Origin: Chrysaora quinquecirrha
Lineage: Eukaryota > Cnidaria > Scyphozoa > Semaeostomeae > Pelagiidae
DNA length: 64,000 nt
NCBI GenBank assembly: GCA_014526335.1
Contig: JACTAT010000032.1
Location: 6,822,468 to 6,886,467, forward strand
Direction: 5' to 3'
The position numbers and the translations under genes were made by a program. Numbering within the stretch: the stretch's first letter is position 1; each line of letters starts with the position of its first letter. The notes below the pieces were generated by a model. The model did not search any database, was not told the DNA's origin, and saw only the letters and a program-made list of their open reading frames with translations. This document shows, piece by piece, positions 40,924 through 52,424 of the stretch.

Positions 40924-43900
40924 TTATTCTTTGACTTTCTTTGGCTGTTTCGAATGTTCAATCGTCTGATGCAGTAACATCCCGATAACTCCACCTCTGT
41001 TTGTCATTGACATACGAATCGACCTTTCTTGTTCTAAACCTTCTTCTAATTTCCACCACTAAAAAAAGGACCAATTATTAAATTTAGTTAGGAGTCGTTT
41101 AATTAATCCACACCAAGCAAACGCTACATTTAATTAAAAGTCTATCTTCATCAAATACATGAAACCCAGAGCTGGTTAAACGGTTAGATTTCGTTTTATT
41201 ACTTGAGCTTTGTAACTAGTCCGCTTGCTCATCTAACAACATTACGTTTACTGTTATAATTTTCGTGAATGGCAAACACTAGGGTGGATTATTCCACTAG
41301 TGATTCCTGTTCATATTACCTATGTCTCAATGTGTTGACAAAGACATTTCTTTTCTGTATGCAAAACAAATATAAAGCAAAGCCACTTAGAAACAAAACT
41401 CACTTCATGAAGTCTTTTGAGATCAATTTCAGCTCTTCTTAGTTTCTCCCAATAAAAATGTTTTGTGCATTTTCGTTTAGGAGCTCGGCAGAATTCTGTA
41501 ACTTCTGTTCCCTTCTTTTCATTCAAAGGACAGCCACAAACCTCGTTTGCACCGATCTATAAAAAGATTGCCTCGCTATCACCGAAATCATAGATAAAAT
41601 AAATCTTGAGCCAAAGAATAAAAGCCTTGACACAACGGTAAAATACTTGTTTATATGCCACGAGATACCACTTCTTAGATTATTACTATCTTGTAATTTA
41701 GGCCCTGACAAAACAATCAAACATTGTTGGTCAAACATTTGAGATTCTAGCTACAAGAAATGTTTTATCGTTTGACCATGTTGCAAAAAATTTCCCGATA
41801 ATCCATATTTGACCAACAATGTTTGATCGTTTGGAGGCCTACATGTCAAGAGTCTTGAATCGGAGATCTGAGAAATGGGAACTCCGCGCCAATAAATGCT
41901 TTCAATATCTTCGGGATTGTGTTAGCTTGAAGTTAGTGAAGGTCAGATGGTGTATTTAGCACCAGTCGCTTGGATTTTAGTATTCGGCTAACTAATCGAG
42001 ACCTTCCATGGCTGTGACTCTACCGTAGCTAGGGGTTCGAACACCTCCTAGCTGAGCTTCAGACACCACGACGCGACAGCACCTTCTAGTTTATACAAGT
42101 TGGTTTGAGGAGAAAAGGTAAGAATGATGTATTTGCCATGTCTCTGAATTAAAAAAAAAGAACGGAAAGGCAGAAATTGGCCAAAATGGGATTCCACTTA
42201 CTTTGCTGTCCTTTGTATGTTCTGGACATAAAACTCTCAAACGTTTGCAATATGTTCCTTGTTGTGGAATCTGTTTGTCACAGAATAAATTGCTAGGAAA
42301 GAAGAGAGAGAATATTATTCAAATTTGATTTAAGTGGAATGAAAACAATGTTTCTAAAAAATCTTTAGGCCTTGGCCAAACAATCTAACAATGTTTATCA
42401 AAAATTTGAAATTCGAACGTTCAAACATTGCTTGATAAGCAATTTTCAAATGTTTGATAAGCAATGTTTGGTCATTTTGTCACGGCCTTACATCAGCATA
42501 ATATACAAAAAATAGCCACAAAACTGAAAGGTTTTATGATGACAGAATCGTATGAAAACAAAGGTAAAGTTATGAAGAGTTGGAACACTCACCCAGCACT
42601 TTTGTAAATAGCTCCAAATGAAGTCAAGCATTCAAGCTGAAAAAGATTACACAAGGAAGAAAATTAAATTATTTAGGCCTTTGGCACACGATCAAACATG
42701 GTTGGTCAAACATTTGAGCTTCACTTGCCCAACGAAAATAAACAAACAAACACAAAAAGCGAGGCTTATAGTTAAATTGAGATTTACACCCCCCCTCCCT
42801 CCAACCAGATAGGGGCAAATGACTTGCTCAAGCTCCTTAATTTCAAACATATTCAGTCTTAGATTGACGAAAGCCTCATTGATGTCTAACTGAAGGCTCT
42901 CAGCATAACTGGCAAGAGCATTGTTCACAGAATACTACTAAAATGATGTTGACCATTTCAATTTACATTCTCCAACAATGCTATCTCAATTAGAAAAAGG
43001 TGGACCTGTGCCTCTATCTATGTGAAAAGCGACTGAGCTAAACTACATTGAAGAGATCTATGTAGGGTTGGTACATGGCCTAAGGTACTGAAGCATATTC
43101 AATTACAGTGAGACCCATTTAAGAAATGAAATTCAAGAATTGTTTAAGATCTTTTTTAGAAACCTTTGCATAGCATTTCTCCATATGTTTTAGTGCTATT
43201 CTTGGGGCAAGCAGTGCACCACATGAAACACAATCGACTGTCAGATCCATGTCAACTTCATTATCATCATTGTCCTGCAACACAAAGATAAATAGATTGT
43301 TAGTAATATTCAGGCAATTGCAGGCTCTGATTTGAAAGCAAATGTTTAGAAAAATAGAAATGCAAGCTTTCGAATCAACAGCTTAGGCCCTGGCAAATCC
43401 ATCAAACATTGAAGGACGTGCTCTAAAGTTGGACGACGTTGCAAAACATTGATGGTCAAGCATGTTTTCCTGCAATAAGCAAAAATGTTTTTCATAAACA
43501 TTCTGCGTAGTTCTGTTTGTCATTCAATGTTTTACGACAAGGCTAAATGATCCAACATTGCTTATGAAGCAAATCTCAACTGTCCAACCAGTAATGATTG
43601 ATTTATTTGCTAGGGACCGACCTAGCTCTAGCTACTATACATAAAGATTTAAAAAAATAATAACTAACTTCTTCTTCACAAATTGTTAATTGTTTTGATT
43701 TTTCTAACATAGCTTCAAATTCAGCATGTTCTTTGTCGAGCTCAAGAAGTCTTTGCTGTGCTATCTAAATAAAGAAAAAATAAATAAACATACATGAACA
43801 AACGGTCAAACAATTGCTTTCATCGTCAACCAAGGGCTTTAAAAAGACAACTTTTAAAATGCGCCGATTGTCTTACTTGCGCGTATCTGTGTGTCAGTGT

Positions 43901-46900
43901 CGTAACATATACATCTTTAAGGTGCATATCTAATTCTCTGACCAATGAATAGATTAAAAGACTAAATATCTAGATATTTAGAAATAATACTAGATATAAT
44001 ACTTAGATATAATACTATACTTATTAAATCAAATTTAATATTCTATCTACCTGGTGTTGTTTATGTATTTTTGCGATTAATTCTTCTCCCTTTTGATTTG
44101 CGACGCATTCGGTTTCTTTCCAAAGTTTGCTTCGATCTGGTAGAATCTCTTGCAACCTTCTACAAAGCAATGAAAAATTTAAACGAAAGCCTGTTAAAAA
44201 ACTGATATCACAATTACATGAATTACAAAACAAGAACAACCGCTGATTTAGACGCCACAGAGAGAAAACAAATCATAAGAGCGTGGTCAGTAAGATAGCT
44301 ATAAGTCAAGCAGAGGAATCTCGGAATGATATGACATTAATAAGGCTTCGGAGCAAAACATGCTTGTCAAACCAGAATGTGGTCAAACATTTTTTGCATG
44401 AATGTGATAAGCAGGAAATGTTTTGAAGTTTTTAAAAACATTGCCTATTAAACAATGATTGTTGAACATTGCCATTTGACTGTCAAGTAACGCAGCGTGA
44501 CCAAACGGTCAGACGTTGATTGGAATTGCAATCTCAAATGTTTGACCGACAATGTTTGATTGTTTGACTAGGGTTTTACAACGGATAAATCGTTGCTCGA
44601 ATGCTTTCGAGGATAAAGGAACTTTATGGTCTTCACTCTCTAATGGTAGCAATAAAGTCTTTTGTCTTTCAAAAACCAGTAAGATTGAGTAAAGCTCAGA
44701 CCCTTCCAGACTCTTATCGTATAGACAGCGAGCACGTGGAAAATTCATCTGGCCTAGAAGGACTACATAGAGCGTCTGACGAGATCATTATCATACTAAT
44801 CGAAATAACGGAAAATACACCGTATTAGGCATGATAGCCACCACTTATCGTGACAAGCCTTTGATATTTAGTAAGGCAACGTTTCAGGAGAGATCCGTCT
44901 CCCATCATCAGGCAATGAGAAATGCGATTATTTTCCTATTCATTGCAAAGGTCGGATCGAAAGGTGTGAAACTAACAGAAAAATACCTCAAAGCCAGTTG
45001 AACACCGCATTCATCACAACAATACTTCGAATTAGGCATCGCTGCATTGATGCAGCCGGGGCCTAGGCAATGACGTGGTTCCTCTTTTTTGAAATCTTGT
45101 CTTTTTGAACTTCCATAATCATCTTTGTGTCCATGTAATTTTCGTTTTTGTTTGTTGTCTTCAACCTGTTTTCTTCTTTTTTGGCGTTCTTCTTTTTTCC
45201 TTTCCATTTCAGCTAATTTTGCTTCTTTTAGTTGCTTTTTCATCAGGTCTTTGAACTCTTTATCTTTTCGCTGAAAATCCATTACAATAACTTTTTACGA
45301 TGATCTTATTAATGGACAATTGAAGTTATAGTATAAGAATCATTAATCATGATTATGATTAAGATTATGGTTAATGGTGATTATGACGTTGACTTAAAGT
45401 ACTGTAAGTGATGACTACAATGGCAAACGCAACGAAGATGATGACAACGATGATGGTGATGATTTTGATTATCACGAAGATTACAATGAATGATCATGAT
45501 TAATTGAATGATTGTTTGGTGATGAAGATTATCATAATAAGGGCAATCGTGATGACGACGACGATGATATTTATATTATGATGATGATGATAATATTGAT
45601 GATTGATGAATTGATTAAAGACATAATTAGCTGTTATGATAACGATGATGACGTACGTTAATTATTTGGTGATGATAATGATGATGATGATGTGGTGATG
45701 ATGAGAATGATAATACATTGATGATAATGATTATTATCATCAAGATTATGATGATGAATCACCTTTTTCTGTCGATCCAATGACGTTTGCTTGGCATGTT
45801 TAACCTTGATCGCCTTCTTCTTCTCATTGTTACCCTCATCTTCAACTGATACTATAGATGAATCCCATTCTTTATAATTTGAAGCATCCTCTGGATAATT
45901 CTGATGAATAGAAGGTTTTAAAGAAGAGGTTTGAATAAGAGTGTTAAATCACAGCTAAAATGCTTGCCAAAAGTACTTGGAACACCCCTGTAGTTTACAA
46001 AAAATACAACTCCTCTTTCCTTTCTTGCTGGGAAATACAGAAAATCAACTCCTTTCCCCCGAAACAATGTTGTTCTATTTTGTATAGTCTGAGCTTTTAT
46101 AAGATGCATTGCGGGTTCTCGTGGGATATTCCAGACCATAGAAAATCAACATTGTTAGAGAGGGGAGGGTTTTTTCTGCTTACTAACCACCTTAGTAAAA
46201 AATAGTGCAAGTGCTCCAAGACTTTTGGTAGGCAGGAAGCCACAATCTTGGACAAAATATTTGGAAAAAGGCCTCTTTTCTAAGGAACAGGGCCTTTTCC
46301 AGCGATTTTTTCATTAAACAACTTACTGCTTACTATTGGACAACAAATCAGGCTTGTCAAGTAATGTTGCCGCAAGTTGGCCACAGCAAAACATTGCTCG
46401 TTATATGGTTTGTGCTTGTAACAACAAGTGTTGTGCGGTTTTTCAAAAACATTGCTAATTAACTCCGATTGTTGAGCAATGTCTTGTGATATTGTCAAAC
46501 AGTCAAACATTGTGTTTGACATGAAAAGTTCGAATGTTTAACAAAAAATGTTTGATCATTTGGCCAGTGTATAAAGTTAATCCATGATACTATAAAACAA
46601 GTATCTTAATCGTAGAGAAGTGAACTATAAAACTTTTCACATACTTGTTCCTGTTTCATAAATTCTCGATATTGACGTAAATATTCTTCTGGAAATGTGT
46701 ATTTACAAGATTTCTTCGTGAATATCTAAAAATGAATGGAAATGTTCAATCAAAAATAGCTGCTTAGACTTAGTACATTCCTAACACTAATTCGAAGGAA
46801 AATAGCTGCTTAGACTTAGTAAATTCCTTCCACTCTTTCGGAAACAGCTACAACAACTACAACAACATAAAATATATTCGCCATGATTAAAATTATTTTA

Positions 46901-49900
46901 AAAATATATATAAACTATGTAGAAGCTTTTCGGCTTTCGGCATCTTCAGTACATAAGTACTCTACAACAACAAAATTGCTGTTTCCTCTGAGTAGTTGGA
47001 GTGGGGTAGTGGAGCGTGGAGGAGCATAGACTATGATGAATGTAATAAGTCTAATAGCTGCTAGCGCATTTTAGGAGGGCTACTTCTATATAGGATAGAC
47101 TTGTAGGGCAAAATTATAGTCATGAATAATAATAAAAATATACAATCTTAATGCAGAATTTTTCTTACCTTGGAAAGTTTTAAGCATTGACGCAATCTGC
47201 ATTTTTGTCTCAACCGTCCTTCGCCTCCAAACTTCTTCATGTCCTAGAAATAACAACCAAGAATTAAGAAGAATTCAACGCGAATATTGTGACAAAGATC
47301 GGAAACATTCTTAAACATAATAAAAGCTTTTCTGTCTGATCTGGCACTCTTCAGTATAGGAAACTTTTCGTCATTTGCTACGATGCGACAAAGGAAGGAC
47401 AGAAAATTCAGTTCTGCTTATGTTTAGCGACGAAACCGGTGAAGTGAAGGTGGAGGTACTGGGATTTCAGAAGTAGATGAACCAACAAGACCTCAACCCT
47501 AGCTTCTGTAACTCTAACGTGGCTTGGTCGCAGCCTCGCTAAGCTCTTATGACCATGAGCTAGCTGAATTAGAAGATGACACAACAGCATCTTCACCTTC
47601 CCCTTCACGCGAAGACTTTTTCTTTTCTTGTTTGGAAATTTCGTAAGTCAACGCGTCTTGTTATTTTTACCCGAAAGAGCTTCAATATTGATCTAACAAG
47701 AATAAAAATTATAGTATATATACAAAAGTCATAATTTAACAAGAGATAAAACTCCCGATTTCAATAAAAGCTGCTTATATAATGTATGAATTTAATGATT
47801 GATACCTGGCAATAATCACATTCTGCGCAATCTTCCGTCTTTTTGCAAGCAATACATTCCCCACAAATTCTCGAAACACGTTTTCCTTTCTGAATAAAAA
47901 ACAACACAATAATTAATCTCTAACTTGAGGGAGAATCATAAAGATTGAAAAGGTAATACAGCACTGACTGAAAAGGACAAATAATGATATCAGCTAACAG
48001 TGGGGTGGCCAGAAAGACAAGGAGGCACATGCCATATCTGCAAGCAATTCAAAAGTGCCTTGAATACCTCCAGCCAATACATTTCTCACATTGCTTTCCT
48101 TAAATGAAAATAGGGTGCTCCATCCCCTTTGTGTGATATTTATTTCAAACAGTACATTGAAAAAGGATCGATGCTATGCTAATAGTCCTTTCATTATCAT
48201 ATTTTTTTCAGTTTGAAAGCAGAGTTTGAGACAGATAAAATATATAAGTGTACCTTGGAGCTTGATCCTTCAAAGTGATAACTTTTTTGTGCTTTGTACT
48301 TTATCTCAAGGTCAGGATGCTTCTCTAAAACAATGAAAACAGAAATACATAGATCAATTAACATAAAAACATAAAATAAAGCAAAGGAGATAAAACGGTA
48401 ATACAATAGATTGTTCCCTAAAAGATTAAGGGCATTTGGGATCATGCCTATAAGGGAATATTAAAGGTTCTGAATTGGAACTTACTGTGATTCTATAAAA
48501 ATTCAATATAGAAGAACAATGCACTATTGCCAAATCAATGCTAGTGACAGTGCAATGTTAAAGTACCAGAGGATGATAAAGGCTTGTCTGCTGATTGCTA
48601 ATAACAGCTCACAAAATTGTCCTCTTTAGCACAAAGATATTTTTGAATTTTTTAAGAGAGTGATAACAACAGCAACTTGATTAATATTTGGCTTTTGTAG
48701 AATCATCTATTGCTGCTAATACTAATATCTTGTCTTTCCAATAAAGGCTTCTTCAGAGATCAGTTGCAAAGATATGTAATGTTGATCATTGATCTCAATC
48801 GTTTTACTTCTTATAAGATAAGCAAGACATGGAAGACTCACCTAGACAACTCTGGCAGTACCATTCTTCAACTTTTTTAGCTTCATGTTTATGGAGATTG
48901 ACACAGTCACCATGAAACCATTCTGAACATTTATCACAACCACTATAAAAGATCAATGAGAAATGTGAAAAGAACAGTTTCATCAAAGCATCATTTGAAG
49001 TAAGAATACAAGCAGTACTTATTTGCATGATGGTCAGGTTGACTGCTTGAACGGCTTACTAGGGGCAACTTGAGAAGTGGCAAGATCAGGACAAGTATCA
49101 AGCTGCTTACTACAGCTTGTGTGCCAGATAGATGAGTGAGAATGAAGATTAAGGATACTATTTTGCAAACTTTGGAATGATGTTCAGTTGAGTTTACTTG
49201 TGGAAAGTGATTTCAGACACAGTCAATCACAAAGTTAAAGAGAAAATTTCAATTGTTTTGGTCCCGAGAAGCTAAGCATTGAGATATGGACATCTAGCTT
49301 ACTCCAAACTAATACTCCAGTCTGCAGGGCATGGCATAACATGACGGGATCTTGTGTGTGCAAGGAGAAATTTCCAGCTTGCAAGCCGGATTTTTCGGGG
49401 TGCAGCTTGCGTTTGACCCCAATACAAGAATATTTGATTAACATGGATATTTATGTTAACCCTTTCACATCCGCACTCCTAAGGCCATCTACTCTTGCAA
49501 TCCGCATTCCCTGAGCATTCCACAAGGATGAAACTGACAAATTTCAGATCCAGTTTTCAACAGTAAAATGCACTCTGATTTGAAAAAAAATAAAATAAAA
49601 AATACACAGAAAGCTTTCAAGTTAACAAATGATTTATTTTTTATGATCTAAAGTTCTTTTTGTCCGCTTCTATCGAATTTCTCACCAGATGTCCTAAAAA
49701 TTTATTCTTTCCTTTTCCCGCGTTGCCGCGCCTTGCGAGCAACATTCAAAATGAAAGTTTCAAATCCTTCTTTCTCATCCGAAAATCAAATAAAACATTT
49801 CCACCAACTCCAGTTGCATTTCTTCTTCAATTTATCAAAAAATTATTTGTAAATCCTGCCAAATCACTGGAAGCAAAGCTCTAAAACTCGAAGGAACGAT

Positions 49901-50809
49901 GTGGCCTAACCGCCATTACTTCCGCGCTGAAAATAACAGACAAACAACTTTCAAACTTTGAACAGGTATTGCTCCAGTTTTTCATATAGAAACATATAGA
50001 AGAAATGAACCAATCAGATAGAGCAATTCAAGCCCTATTGTTTCCTATACAATAAAGAGCCATTCTGTCATTCCTTATTTAGATTACTGCCCTTTTATGG
50101 AGGCACCCGGAAAACACGAAAACGTGTTGGCGGATGTCAAGAACATTCCGATCAAAACACGAAAACGTGTTGGCGGATGTGAAAGGGTTAACATAGGCAT
50201 GCAAGACCCAAATTTTGGCGTGCACTTTCTGCCTTTTGCAAATTTCCTTGTGTGTGCACTTGCCACACTCTGCAGGCTGGCTTATACTTACATCATAAAT
50301 CTATCAATCGCACTGGTTCTGCAAATACAATAAACTGGAGTTTCTTTGCATTCTTGATCTTTATCATCTACTGAAACACTTGGATGATCTTTCATTCCAT
50401 CATCAACACCAACATCCATTTTCTCAGTAATATTAACTGTTTTATAACTTTCTGATTCTTGCAATGGTCTCACTGGAAAGCCAAAATCATGATCTCTTAA
50501 AGCAGAAGGTAGGGAAAGATTCACACAACTTCTGTCAGACAAAATATTTGACTCGTGATGGTCTGAATATTCAGGACCTTTGTAATCCTCTTTGTACTCT
50601 GCAATGCTTGCATAATTAGCTTCCTTGGCCTCTTCCATACCCTTAGATCGGAAATCAATTGATGATAATGGTGCTGTGTTCATCGGGTAATGATTTCTTG
50701 CCAGAATTTCGGATTCATCTCTCGTTGCCATGGCTAGGCCCATTTCAGCCACATCATCCTTATCCGACCTCACCACATCTTTGGCTGGATACTGCGAAGC
50801 ATCGTCCAT
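40924..50809 (-). CDS. CXXC1: CXXC-type zinc finger protein 1 (CFP1/Spp1), complete, 15 exons, 696 aa
   Basis: Subunit of the SETD1 histone H3-Lys4 methyltransferase complex that targets unmethylated CpG DNA. Exons in coding order: 50292-50809, 48842-48942, 48254-48324, 47806-47889, 47169-47243, 46645-46725, 45763-45900, 44987-45270, 44051-44159, 43669-43764, 43164-43274, 42593-42636, 42202-42292, 41404-41556, 40924-41058; all phases agree. The PHD finger (about 161-203) reads YCIC, FMIGCDKCSEWFHGDC, EEWYCQSC. The CXXC finger (about 239-278) has CGECIACKKTEDCAECDYC then DMKKFGG and KCRLRQC, with all eight cysteines. Next come a Lys/Arg/Glu-rich coiled region, CLGPGCINAAMPNSKYC, CVSCGALLAPRIALKHMEKC, NLFCD, LCPEHTKDSK, CGCPL and WEKLRRAEIDLKRLHE, ending in the SETD1-interaction region MTNRGGVIGMLLHQTIEH. 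The 160-residue acidic N-terminus before the PHD is far longer than in human (about 27). Confidence 0.96.
41699..41841. mobile_element. Foldback MITE of the TGGCCAAACGATC family (CXXC1 intron 13)
   Basis: Left TAGGCCCTGACAAAACAATC and right AATGTTTGATCGTTTGGAGG are inverted; the interior is shortened to about 140 bases. Confidence 0.6.
41936..42088 (-). mobile_element. tRNA-derived SINE in CXXC1 intron 13
   Basis: The reverse complement contains box-B-like GGTGTTCGAACCCC and the family's TAAATACACCATCTGACC end. It matches the SINE at 23845-24018 along most of its length. Confidence 0.6.
42368..42487. mobile_element. Foldback MITE of the TGGCCAAACGATC family (CXXC1 intron 12)
   Basis: Short 120-base version: left GGCCTTGGCCAAACAATC, right TTTGGTCATTTTGTCACGGC. 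Flanked by TTA on both sides (42365-42367 and 42488-42490), consistent with a three-base TTA target duplication. Confidence 0.65.
43386..43619. mobile_element. Foldback MITE of the TGGCCAAACGATC family (CXXC1 intron 10)
   Basis: GGCCCTGGCAAATCCATCAA on the left pairs imperfectly with TGATTGATTTATTTGCTAGG on the right. AAAACATTG modules in both orientations fill the middle. Confidence 0.55.
44345..44575. mobile_element. Foldback MITE of the TGGCCAAACGATC family (CXXC1 intron 8)
   Basis: It contains AAACATGCTTGTCAAACC, GACCAAACGGTCAGACG and ends AATGTTTGATTGTTTGACTA. Degraded compared with the copy at 38064. Confidence 0.5.
45340..45760. repeat. (GAT)n microsatellite tract in CXXC1 intron 7
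   Basis: About 420 bases of GATGAT, AATGAT and ATTATG runs. It reaches to within three bases of the donor of the exon 45763-45900, so the array occupies the 5' end of the intron. Confidence 0.88.
46286..46565. mobile_element. Foldback MITE of the TGGCCAAACGATC family (CXXC1 intron 6)
   Basis: GGCCACAGCAAAACATTGCT and TCAAACAGTCAAACATTG modules, ending AAAATGTTTGATCATTTGGC. The left end is poorly conserved. Confidence 0.5.
47440..47595 (-). mobile_element. Degraded tRNA-derived SINE in CXXC1 intron 4
   Basis: The reverse complement runs from GAAGATGCTGTTGTGTCATC through GCTAGCTCATGGTCATAAGA. The box-B position has drifted (CTAGGGTTGAGG nearby). It is the weakest of the five SINE copies. Confidence 0.45.
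49317..50280. mobile_element. hAT-like MITE, second copy, interrupted by a nested element
   Basis: Its ends CCAGTCTGCAGGG and inverted CTCTGCAGGCTGG match the intact copy at 12991-13239, and the outer parts align with that copy throughout. The flanking eight-mers CTAATACT (49309-49316) and CTTATACT (50281-50288) agree at seven of eight bases. The right duplication lies inside the splice donor of CXXC1 exon 1. A 728-base element splits the MITE at 49460-50187. Confidence 0.8.
49460..50187. mobile_element. piggyBac-like non-autonomous element nested in the hAT-like MITE
   Basis: Perfect 15-base terminal inverted repeats CCCTTTCACATCCGC sit directly inside TTAA on both sides (49456-49459 and 50188-50191), the exact signature of piggyBac insertion. 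There is no transposase frame. Near the right end a short hairpin ACACGAAAACGTGT occurs twice in a ~42-base direct repeat (about 50112-50180). Confidence 0.78.
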
Positions 50810-52367
50810 GGCTACTTGAAATTAATCTTTCAGAAGTCTGAGAGAAGGTTCATTTATGTGAAAAAGTGGAAATGCAAGCTCCAAATACAGTTTTTTGTGT
50901 TACACCAATTACATTTTTAGTTTAGTTTTCAAGTTGAGTGCTGTTGTTTGCCGCCATTTGCAGAAAATCAGACGGAATTAGCATTAGCACACTTAGAACT
51001 AGAACGTGATCAACTTTTGCAAATGACGTCATATCTGAGTGAAAGCGTTAGGGGTATCCATTGCGTAAGCGGGCTTGGGGACCGGATATTCCCTCCCCCG
51101 GTAGGCTAGCGGAAGACTCATGGGAGAATAGCGATTTCCTGTAACGGGAACCACAGTAAGATGCGACGCCTCAGCCACATTGTCTCGGCATTGTGGATGC
51201 AAGTGGGGAGCAATGGAGCATTCATTTCAGCACCGGATCATATGTTTTTGGCCCTGTCGGATTTTTTCTATTACGTCATAATTTGCTTAAGTCGACCACG
51301 TTCCAGTGCTGTCCATTGGGAAGAGTTTCCTTCTTGAGAACAAGGGGCTACATTTATTGATTTTGATTACGAGGCAGACTGGGGAACAGATGTCACCACC
51401 TTTAGGGGCAGAGAGGGAAAATAGATCAGGAAAGAGAGTAACAGCTATTGGTTTGCAGTAATATTTGCCCTCATTTCTTAGCACCATAAAATATCTTTAA
51501 TAACAGTTGCAGCATTTAAGCAGTTTTAGCGCGAAAATGTACAACTTTAAGATCACAGGGCAGAGAAAAACAAAGAGAGACGAGATCGTCGTCGTGGAAA
51601 TCGATTCTGAATAAATATAAATTAAATCCAAAAATTAAAACATAAAATTGAAATAATAAATTTAATCAAATTATAGAAAATTTAGAATCTACATATATTT
51701 ACAAGGAAATGCTGAGTTTAAGAAAACAAGCAAAGTTATTGATGGATTCTTGCCTTCAACTTTTAAAAAATAGCTCTAATCTAATGGATTGATATACTGT
51801 TAGATAAATTATATAAAATACCTAAGTATTGAATAAACTAAATAAGTTGACAAAAGCGCTTTTTGTACTTATAGTGCACGTACATAGACATGAGAGACGG
51901 ACTTCCGACAGGCGAGACCCTGCGCGGGAAGAGAAAGGTTTCGGCGCTACGCATGCAATATTAGTGCATTTTGTTTCGACATTGTCACAACGAATGACTA
52001 ATGACCCCTGGATTGCGAATTCTTTCTGGGCTACCGACCATGCAGTTTGCTCTCCGCGACTTCGCAAGCAGTGTGGCTAACAACTACCGCTTACGATCGG
52101 CCCTGTGGGCAGCAAAATGTCTAGGATGGAAAGTGTAGAGTTGTTGTTTTGATTTGTTTGCAGCGGATACGAAAAGTAGAAACGATGAATCGTATTTTTA
52201 ACCTTGTGGATTTCAATCTCAATTATTTTCGTAAGAATCTTCTAAAAATCCTTTAGTTTTAATAGGAATCTCGTAAGCTTTTCGTGGAGTGAAATGTCCC
52301 ACGAAATGCATTACAGAAAACCCGTATTTGTTGAAAAAACACGCTAAATAAATCTACTATTACTTAC
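50810..52367. other. Gap between CXXC1 start and rabenosyn-5 3' end
   Basis: The right part should hold any further 3' exons and UTR of the rabenosyn-like gene and the left part the CXXC1 promoter. I found no exon here matching the NPF-rich C-terminus of vertebrate rabenosyn. An AG acceptor near 51611 opens a frame with no resemblance to the family. Open frames at 51829-52080 are unsupported. Confidence 0.35.
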
Positions 52368-52424
52368 TTTGCCTTTGTCGCATATATTCAAGTTCAAGTT
52401 CTTTTAAATTCATTTCAAATAATG

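Noticed and set aside
50288..50809. Single-exon 173-aa protein ending DRFMM
   Set aside because: The last residues read into the intron. The frame is CXXC1 exon 1, whose PHD finger continues at 48942.
51541..51611. Possible further rabenosyn exon after a TTTATTCAG acceptor
   Set aside because: Translations in the usable phases show no rabenosyn similarity, NPF motifs or coiled-coil pattern.
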